Source: an uncultured Verrucomicrobiales bacterium (GTDB lineage Bacteria > Verrucomicrobiota > Verrucomicrobiia > Verrucomicrobiales > Akkermansiaceae). From it: DNA of 30,263 nucleotides. The translations under genes were made by a program, and so were the position numbers. Below the pieces are notes generated by a model, which saw only the letters and a list, made by a program, of their open reading frames with translations, had not been told where the DNA came from and did no database searches. The first letter of the stretch is position 1. Each line of letters starts with the position of its first letter. The stretch is from contig CALFTQ010000116.1 of the NCBI GenBank assembly GCA_937916135.1, positions 1 to 30,263 of the forward strand, in the 5' to 3' direction. This document shows, piece by piece, positions 24,955 to 30,263 of this stretch.

Positions 24955-27480
24955 TCAGTGTGCTGCATCTGGGGCGGTATCGGGCCAGTCATGTCTCGGG
25001 TAGCGGCCTGCAAGGTCTTTTTTCATTTGCGGGTAACCGTTGCTCCAGAAGGAGGCCAGGTCGCTAGTAATCTGGTAGGGACGCTGGTTGGGTGCGAGAA
25101 TTTCCACCAGGCATTTGACCCGTCCTTCGGCAATGGTGGGCGTGTGCGGCACGCCGAAGAGCAGCTGGCATTTGAGCCCGAAGGAGGGGGTGCCGTCATC
25201 GCGGTAAAGAAGTTTCACCTCGCGCCCGTTGGTCAGGCGGATGGCCTTGGGTGCGTATTTGTTCAGGCTCTCTCGCTGCCAGGGGGAGAGCCATTCGCTG
25301 AGGATTGGCAGAACCGGACGGTTCTGGATTTCCTTATAACTTACAGCACCATCACAGAGCATGGTGATAGCCACCAGGCGATCTTCCTCTCCGAAATCGG
25401 GGAGCTCCAGCTCCGGCATGGCAGCGCGCAGGCAAGTGAGGCGGTTGATCCATTGCAGCACATGGCCATCCCAGCCTTCGAGCCGCAGGTTGCCACGCAG
25501 CACTTGCTCTGCCAGCAGAGGTGCTGCATCATCTGCGGCGGCATCGCCAGTTTCTTTTTCGGTGAGCACGAGGTCTCGGTAGAGGAGGCGGCGGAGGTTG
25601 AGCACGCGCTTGCGGGCGGGGTCATATACAGCCGCGTTGACCTCGTGCGTGTCGAGGTCGGCTATGGTCAGGGCTGTGGTGCGGCTCAGACGGGTTTCCA
25701 CGCTTTTACCGCCCACTTCGGTCATTTCCGCAGCGAGGAAGATTTCGCAATTGCGGGCTACGGAGTCTGCCGCAATGCTGCCGCCGCGACGGTTGCAGAG
25801 TCGTGCCGTGCTGGTGGCTGTGTTGTTACGCACTGCCACATGCATCGGGAAGCAGCCCAGCAGGGCATGCACAACATCGGCGCGGTGGGCTGCAAAATCC
25901 GGTTCGGTATCCTGCCGGTGCTGCATTTGGCAGAAAGCCTGGGCCACCTCGCGGGCTGCCCGGGCCATGATGCCGAGCTTGCTGCATTCCTGCGGGTTGT
26001 AATTCAGGCGTGCCGCGGTTTGCAGCGCGCGCCATTCGGCCTGGAAATCGGTGAAATCCTCCTCCTGTCGCAGGCTGGGGTGCAGACCGGAGCTCAGGGC
26101 GATATTTTCTCCCTGCAGCAAAGCGGCAATGGCGGTCATTTCGGCGGCACAGCCGAATTCCCCGCCTGCTACCAGCAGACGGGCCAGCACCGGGGGCAGG
26201 GGATAGCGGAGCATCTGCTGCCCTGTGGGGGTGATACCTTGCGCATTTGCTGCACCCAGCGCCACCAGCAGCTGCCAGGCTCGGGTGGTTTCTGTTTCAG
26301 TGGGGGCATCTGGCCAGGGGAAGTGGCGGATATCGTCCAGGTTGCTGCAACCCCATGCCAGCAGATTCAGGAAGGCTTGCGATATATCTGCCCGGTGCAC
26401 CTCTGGTGCGGGGAAGGGGGGGCGGCGACCGTGCTCTGCCTCGCTCCACAGGCGTATGCAGCGCCCCGGTCCCAGACGCCCGGCGCGGCCGGCGCGTTGC
26501 TCTGCCTGAGCTTGTGAGATTGGAACCACATGCAGGGTGGAGAGCCCGCGCAGCGGATCCCAGCGGGCCTCGCGGGCGGTGCCGCTGTCTACCACAGCTC
26601 GCACTCCTTCGATGGTGAGGGAGGTTTCTGCAATATTGGTGGAGACGATGACACGTGGCCGGCTTCCGCATTCCACGGCCCGGGCCTGAGCTTCCGGGGT
26701 AAGCTGGCCGTGCAGGGCGTAGACATCGCGTCCGCGCATCCACCCCACTTGTTCCAGAATCTCCACCGTGCGGCGGATTTCATAGGCCCCCGGCAGGAAT
26801 ACGAGCACATCTCCGCAGTCTGCCTGCTCCACGAGCTGCCGCACCGCGGCGGTGCACTGCTCCCACACCGGCGGAGGCTGCACGTAGCCGAACTTGTTGC
26901 GCACCGGTACCGGCGGCATATAGCTTACCTGCACCGGGTAGAGCCGCCCTTCTGCCCGCAGCACGGTGGCTTGCGGCAGGTAGTGCTGCAGCTTGTCCAG
27001 CTCCAGTGTGGCAGACATGACGAATATCCCGATTTCCGGGCGGGTGCTGCGCTGCAGCTCCAGTATGCGGGCGAGGCACAGATCCCCGCTCAGCCGGCGC
27101 TCGTGTACTTCATCAAAAATAACGGCAGAGACTCCGCGCAGCTCCGGGTCCTCTGTGAGTCTGCGTTCCAATATCCCATCGGTAACGAACAGGATGCGCG
27201 TGGCAGCACTGCGCTGCGAATCGAAGCGCACCGTATAGCCCACCTCCTGCCCCAGACGGCAGGGAAATTGCCGTGCTGCATAACCGGCCAGCAGCCGCGC
27301 GGCCAGGCGCCGCGGCTGCACCACGATGATAGTGCCCCGTTCTCCCCAGCCAGCGTCCAGCAGCATGCGAGGCACTCGCGTGGATTTGCCGCTGCCCGTC
27401 GGCGCACTGAGCAGCACGCAGAAGCCCGGCTCTTTCACGGCTCCCAGAATTTCCTCTCGTATCTGCTCTACAGGTAACAT
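24955..27480 (-). CDS. hrpB: ATP-dependent helicase HrpB (DEAH-type)
   Basis: This 841-residue protein has the HrpB layout: a RecA-like pair, a HA2/ratchet region and the HrpB_C domain. Motifs are PTGSGKST (27-34), VQPRRLAAR, DEVHERR (from 123), SAT in VMSATLELD, VSTNIAETSLTIEG (motif V) and QRAGRAGRLGPG (motif VI). The C-terminus has RPYQITSDLASFW, KKDLAGRYPRHDWP, diagnostic of HrpB. It is thought to be an RNA helicase in bacteria; its precise substrate is unclear. The open frame reaches 27492, but that ATG lies inside the -10 hexamer, so the ATG at 27480 is used. Confidence 0.95.
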   Translation of the reverse strand: MLPVEQIREEILGAVKEPGFCVLLSAPTGSGKSTRVPRMLLDAGWGERGTIIVVQPRRLAARLLAGYAARQFPCRLGQEVGYTVRFDSQRSAATRILFVTDGILERRLTEDPELRGVSAVIFDEVHERRLSGDLCLARILELQRSTRPEIGIFVMSATLELDKLQHYLPQATVLRAEGRLYPVQVSYMPPVPVRNKFGYVQPPPVWEQCTAAVRQLVEQADCGDVLVFLPGAYEIRRTVEILEQVGWMRGRDVYALHGQLTPEAQARAVECGSRPRVIVSTNIAETSLTIEGVRAVVDSGTAREARWDPLRGLSTLHVVPISQAQAEQRAGRAGRLGPGRCIRLWSEAEHGRRPPFPAPEVHRADISQAFLNLLAWGCSNLDDIRHFPWPDAPTETETTRAWQLLVALGAANAQGITPTGQQMLRYPLPPVLARLLVAGGEFGCAAEMTAIAALLQGENIALSSGLHPSLRQEEDFTDFQAEWRALQTAARLNYNPQECSKLGIMARAAREVAQAFCQMQHRQDTEPDFAAHRADVVHALLGCFPMHVAVRNNTATSTARLCNRRGGSIAADSVARNCEIFLAAEMTEVGGKSVETRLSRTTALTIADLDTHEVNAAVYDPARKRVLNLRRLLYRDLVLTEKETGDAAADDAAPLLAEQVLRGNLRLEGWDGHVLQWINRLTCLRAAMPELELPDFGEEDRLVAITMLCDGAVSYKEIQNRPVLPILSEWLSPWQRESLNKYAPKAIRLTNGREVKLLYRDDGTPSFGLKCQLLFGVPHTPTIAEGRVKCLVEILAPNQRPYQITSDLASFWSNGYPQMKKDLAGRYPRHDWPDTAPDAAH

Positions 27481-27490
27481 GGCACGGCGC

Positions 27491-27520
27491 ATTGTACACT
27501 ACCTTGCTGCCGGAAGTCAA
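27491..27520 (-). promoter_or_regulatory. Promoter of hrpB (near-leaderless, fixes the start)
   Basis: TTGACT (27515-27520), 18 bases and TACAAT (27491-27496) are read on the minus strand. Ten bases separate the -10 from the ATG at 27480. The upstream in-frame ATG (27492-27490) overlaps the hexamer and cannot be in the transcript. Confidence 0.6.
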
Positions 27521-27639
27521 GCGCCCTGAACATGGTGATTCCTCGGGTGACGCTTGGAGATAGCATGAATAAGCTTTTTAGAATCATTCCTATATAAACA
27601 GCTCTCACCCAGCAGTAACCGGCAAGGTCATGATGCGGT

Positions 27640-30051
27640 TTACCTGTTCAGGTTGTCAGCGGCAGATTTGTCATGTAAGGCTTCGTGAAGCAGGGTGAGG
27701 GCTGAGATATTGTTGCAGTTGCGCGCCAGGTCGATGGGGGTGAAGCCATACACATCCCTGGCCTGGAGGTGGATGCCGGGTGCAGTCAGCAGGAGCTCCA
27801 GCATGTCGGTGTCCTCTTCAATGGCCAGATAATGCAGCGGGGTGCGGCCCAGCTTATCTGCCGCATTCACATCTACCCCGGGTTCCGCCAGAAGCGCCTG
27901 CACGATTTGCTTAGCATTTCGTTGCACTGCAAGCATCAGCGGAGTGCGACCGGAGATATCTCGGATGTTCAACGAGGCACCGTATGCTGCAAGAAGGTGA
28001 ATACCCTCCGGGTCTTCGTTCACTCCGACCTCGTCCTCTTTGAGTCGCATGGTGTAGTGAGCAGGGGAAAATCCGAGGGAATCCTGAGCATTTGCGTTGA
28101 TGCCCGGATGCTCCAGCAGGGCTTTTGCTGCATCCAGTCCGCAGTATTCCATGGCCATGTGCAAAGGCGTCTGTCCTCTGCAATCTTTTGCATTCACATC
28201 CAGTTCCGGCACTTCCTTCAGTAGCAGCCTGACGGCAGCAGCATTGTCGTAGCGGGCTGCATGGTGCAGTGCTGTCCTGTCATCGCAGTCTGTTGCCATC
28301 GGATTCGTCTGCGGGTGCTTCCGAAGCATGTCAATCACTTTGGTATCTCCGCCTATGGCTGCGTAATTCAGCGCTGTATCTCCATACACCGTAGTGCGGT
28401 TCACTTGAATTCCGGGTGCCTGCAGCAAGTGTTCTACAGCACCGGCGCAAGAGTTCAGAGCTGCTCCCAGGAGTGGGGTCATACCGCTTTCATCCGTGGC
28501 GTTGATGTCGATGCCCTTCATTTTCAGCAATAAGGCAACGGCAGGGATGTGTCCAAGCAAGGCCGAACGGTGCAGTGCTGTTTCGAAGTGGTTGTTACGC
28601 TCATTTATGTTGGTGCCCGGCTTTTTCAGGGCTTTGATCAGCTTTGGCAGGCCTCTTTCATCCGCCGCCTGCAGCAGCGCACTGTGCTTATAGGGGCGGT
28701 TCTCGGGTGTGAGACGGCGTCCCTCCGTGAGCTGTGCGGTCAGTATCTCAAGCGGGAGGGCCCCCGGCAGGACGGGGACTTCCGGCATGTCTGCTTGAAT
28801 CTTCCGTCCGTTTGTGGCGGCCAGCAGCAGGCGGACGCATTCGGCGTGCCCGTGCTTCATGGCAAGTTGAAGCGGCGTATATCCATCAAAGTTGACGCGG
28901 TCAAGGAATATCCCCGGCTGCGAAAGCAACAGTCGAAGCGCCGCGACCTGCCCATGCTCAGCGGCTTTATGAAGGTACGATGACATGTTGAAGTCGTAGT
29001 CGTTGATATTCACGCCAGGGTAATTCAACAGCAAGCGCATCATTGGCAAATCTCCCTGCTCAGCAGCTGTAAATAATGCATTTTGCGCATAGTACCAGAG
29101 CTGGCGTTGTTTCAGAATCTGCTCCACATAATCGACCCGCCTGAGTTCTGCGGCTTTTTCGAGCATGGCACCCAGATACTCCAAGTCACGATGTTCTCGG
29201 CTCCAGGGATATGTCAGCAGCAGGTGTACGCAATCATCGTGCCCATGCTCCATGGCCAGCGCCAGCGGACTTTCGTCATCGGTATCGTAGGTGCCGAACA
29301 CTTGAAGCCCAGGCAAGGCCAGAAGCTCGCGCAGAATTGCAGCGTTTCCCATAGCTGCAGCTGTTCGCAGGTGCCTGTTTGCCTCTTTTTGCCAGCGCGT
29401 TGAAAGGGCCCTGCCAGATTGCAGTAATCGCCGCAGTGCTGCCACGTCGTTCTTCATCACAGCCACCAGAACGTCTTCTTTGTCATAGTCGTTATCCAGT
29501 CTCGGGTCACTCAGAAGCATCTGCGCCACTTTCCCGTTGTGGAGATGCATGAATAGCCAGTCCAGGGCTCTCAGATACCCATTGTTGACGTGGTTGACGT
29601 TCACTTCCGGCCGTGCCAGCAGCATCCGGAAGCATTCTTCGTCATTCATGGCCACCATCAGCGGCGAGTTCCCGGTATCATCCCCCGGAGCGTTGACATC
29701 AATCCCAGGTATTTCCAGCATCATGCGCACCCCCTCCGGGAAACTCAGCATGGCACATTCATAAAGAACCTTCTGGTACAGCTCTTCTCCTACCTCGCCG
29801 GAATCCAGCAGTCGCCGCAGCGTAGCGGCATCTTTCCGAAGAATTGCATCATACCAGGGTTCCAGTTGTGGCCGGCCCTCTTCTGCATCTTTCGCGGCCT
29901 GCTCAGTTGCTTGTGCCTTCATGGACCGGATGCTTCGCTCGGCCGAAAAAACACCACCACACAAACCTGCCACGCTCATCAGCAACAGCACTCCTCCCGC
30001 CATGAACCGCCGCTGAGCCGCAGCGAACTTATTGTTGTTTCCCCCTTTCAT
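27640..30051 (-). CDS. Membrane-anchored ankyrin-repeat protein (about 17 repeats)
   Basis: This 803-residue protein has a basic N-terminus (RR at 14-15) and one membrane segment (about 17-35), then a short linker and two arrays of ankyrin repeats. The arrays are separated by a Pro-rich, non-repeat segment around residues 430-475. Repeats show TPLHxA, LLL and the recurring PGIxVN turn. The last few are the most regular (GRTPLMLAVQRN, GRTPLHYLAIEED, GFTPIDLARN). It has no enzymatic domain, so it probably binds another protein, facing the periplasm if the Arg pair stays inside. The frame is open upstream to 30153. I chose 30051 because GGAAG precedes it and a TATGAT box overlaps the upstream ATGs; ATGs at 30069 and 30066 remain possible. 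Confidence 0.85.
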   Translation of the reverse strand: MKGGNNNKFAAAQRRFMAGGVLLLMSVAGLCGGVFSAERSIRSMKAQATEQAAKDAEEGRPQLEPWYDAILRKDAATLRRLLDSGEVGEELYQKVLYECAMLSFPEGVRMMLEIPGIDVNAPGDDTGNSPLMVAMNDEECFRMLLARPEVNVNHVNNGYLRALDWLFMHLHNGKVAQMLLSDPRLDNDYDKEDVLVAVMKNDVAALRRLLQSGRALSTRWQKEANRHLRTAAAMGNAAILRELLALPGLQVFGTYDTDDESPLALAMEHGHDDCVHLLLTYPWSREHRDLEYLGAMLEKAAELRRVDYVEQILKQRQLWYYAQNALFTAAEQGDLPMMRLLLNYPGVNINDYDFNMSSYLHKAAEHGQVAALRLLLSQPGIFLDRVNFDGYTPLQLAMKHGHAECVRLLLAATNGRKIQADMPEVPVLPGALPLEILTAQLTEGRRLTPENRPYKHSALLQAADERGLPKLIKALKKPGTNINERNNHFETALHRSALLGHIPAVALLLKMKGIDINATDESGMTPLLGAALNSCAGAVEHLLQAPGIQVNRTTVYGDTALNYAAIGGDTKVIDMLRKHPQTNPMATDCDDRTALHHAARYDNAAAVRLLLKEVPELDVNAKDCRGQTPLHMAMEYCGLDAAKALLEHPGINANAQDSLGFSPAHYTMRLKEDEVGVNEDPEGIHLLAAYGASLNIRDISGRTPLMLAVQRNAKQIVQALLAEPGVDVNAADKLGRTPLHYLAIEEDTDMLELLLTAPGIHLQARDVYGFTPIDLARNCNNISALTLLHEALHDKSAADNLNR

Positions 30052-30064
30052 ATAAGACGCTTCC

Positions 30065-30093
30065 ATCATAGCCAAACCAGCGCAATCTGTACA
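30065..30093 (-). promoter_or_regulatory. Candidate promoter of the ankyrin-repeat gene
   Basis: TGTACA (30088-30093), 17 bases and TATGAT (30065-30070) are read on the minus strand, 13 bases before the chosen ATG. The -35 equals that proposed for the GT2 gene and is a weak match to TTGACA. Confidence 0.35.
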
Positions 30094-30190
30094 GTTTTTA
30101 TAACAGATATGACGAATTCGTGCAGCGATGCTATCTTCAGCATCGGGTGGCAACTCGCGGAACTCCTAAATTGGGAACCTAAAAACTCAC

Positions 30191-30263
30191 TAAATTGAAT
30201 TTGGCGAGCCGCAGGCGAGCGGGAAATCAGCCCCGGCAGGGGCGTAAGAACACTAGCCGGGGG
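30191..30263 (+). repeat. Structured intergenic repeat, copy 2 (inverted relative to copy 1)
   Basis: 30191-30220 matches the reverse complement of 50-80 with one base missing. It is followed by the hairpin GCCCC/GGGGC (30230-30234 with 30239-30243, loop GGCA), then CTAGC and a G-run that reaches the window end. The closing stem pair is C-G here and G-C in copy 1, a compensatory change. The element probably continues past the window. Confidence 0.7.

Noticed and set aside
24952..26517. A 521-codon open frame on the plus strand opposite hrpB
   Set aside because: It is antisense to well-conserved HrpB helicase motifs and has no recognisable domain or start signal.
30126..30145. Hairpin CGATGCT/AGCATCG upstream of the ankyrin-repeat gene as a terminator or operator
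   Set aside because: The 7-bp stem has no U-tract on either strand and no second copy at another promoter in the window, so no function can be assigned.

Overview
The window looks like a stretch of a chromosome from a Gram-negative, host-associated bacterium. Verrucomicrobiota is my best guess, possibly a gut Akkermansia-like lineage. This is inferred from gene content: a secreted GH29 fucosidase, a very long alpha-2-macroglobulin paired with PbpC, a three-haem cytochrome c peroxidase with an N-terminal haem_bd domain, a one-step DAP dehydrogenase, and membrane-anchored ankyrin proteins with the 'PGIxVN' repeat style. No rRNA, tRNA, CRISPR array, integrase or transposase was seen, and no marker gene fixes the taxonomy.

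Layout. Positions 1-80 hold a short structured repeat. It is followed by two chagasin-type cysteine-protease inhibitor genes (182-1118), a convergent mscS (1131-1961) and an acyl-ACP thioesterase (2062-2787). A divergent operon (3005-11061) encodes a 1963-residue alpha-2-macroglobulin and penicillin-binding protein 1C. Next comes a tight set (11129-14510) of a GH29 alpha-L-fucosidase, a degenerate protein kinase and a membrane-anchored ankyrin-like protein. On the minus strand lie a small lipoprotein and two tandem VanX/DdpX-type D-Ala-D-Ala dipeptidases (14529-16596). A divergent operon carries a cytochrome c peroxidase and a WalJ/YycJ metallohydrolase (16710-18928). The rest is all on the minus strand: an orphan OppF-type ABC ATPase, meso-DAP dehydrogenase with a clear terminator, a GT2 glycosyltransferase, UDP-galactopyranose mutase and UDP-glucose dehydrogenase, the helicase HrpB, and an 803-residue ankyrin-repeat protein. 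The window closes with a second, inverted copy of the structured repeat (30191-30263).

How the genes fit together. Envelope biology dominates. Protease defence is represented by two chagasin-like inhibitors and the thioester alpha-2-macroglobulin. Peptidoglycan synthesis and recycling are represented by PbpC, two D-Ala-D-Ala dipeptidases and DAP dehydrogenase. Surface polysaccharide precursor supply comes from Ugd, Glf and a GT2. Mucin-type sugar release comes from the fucosidase.

Two regulatory themes stand out. Adjacent genes in several operons overlap by four bases (GTGA or ATGA). Many genes also have a readable TTGAYW-type -35 and TAnAAT-type -10 whose predicted transcription start falls on, or within a few bases of, the ATG. 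That points to widespread leaderless or near-leaderless transcripts, and it fixes the starts of the thioesterase and HrpB genes.
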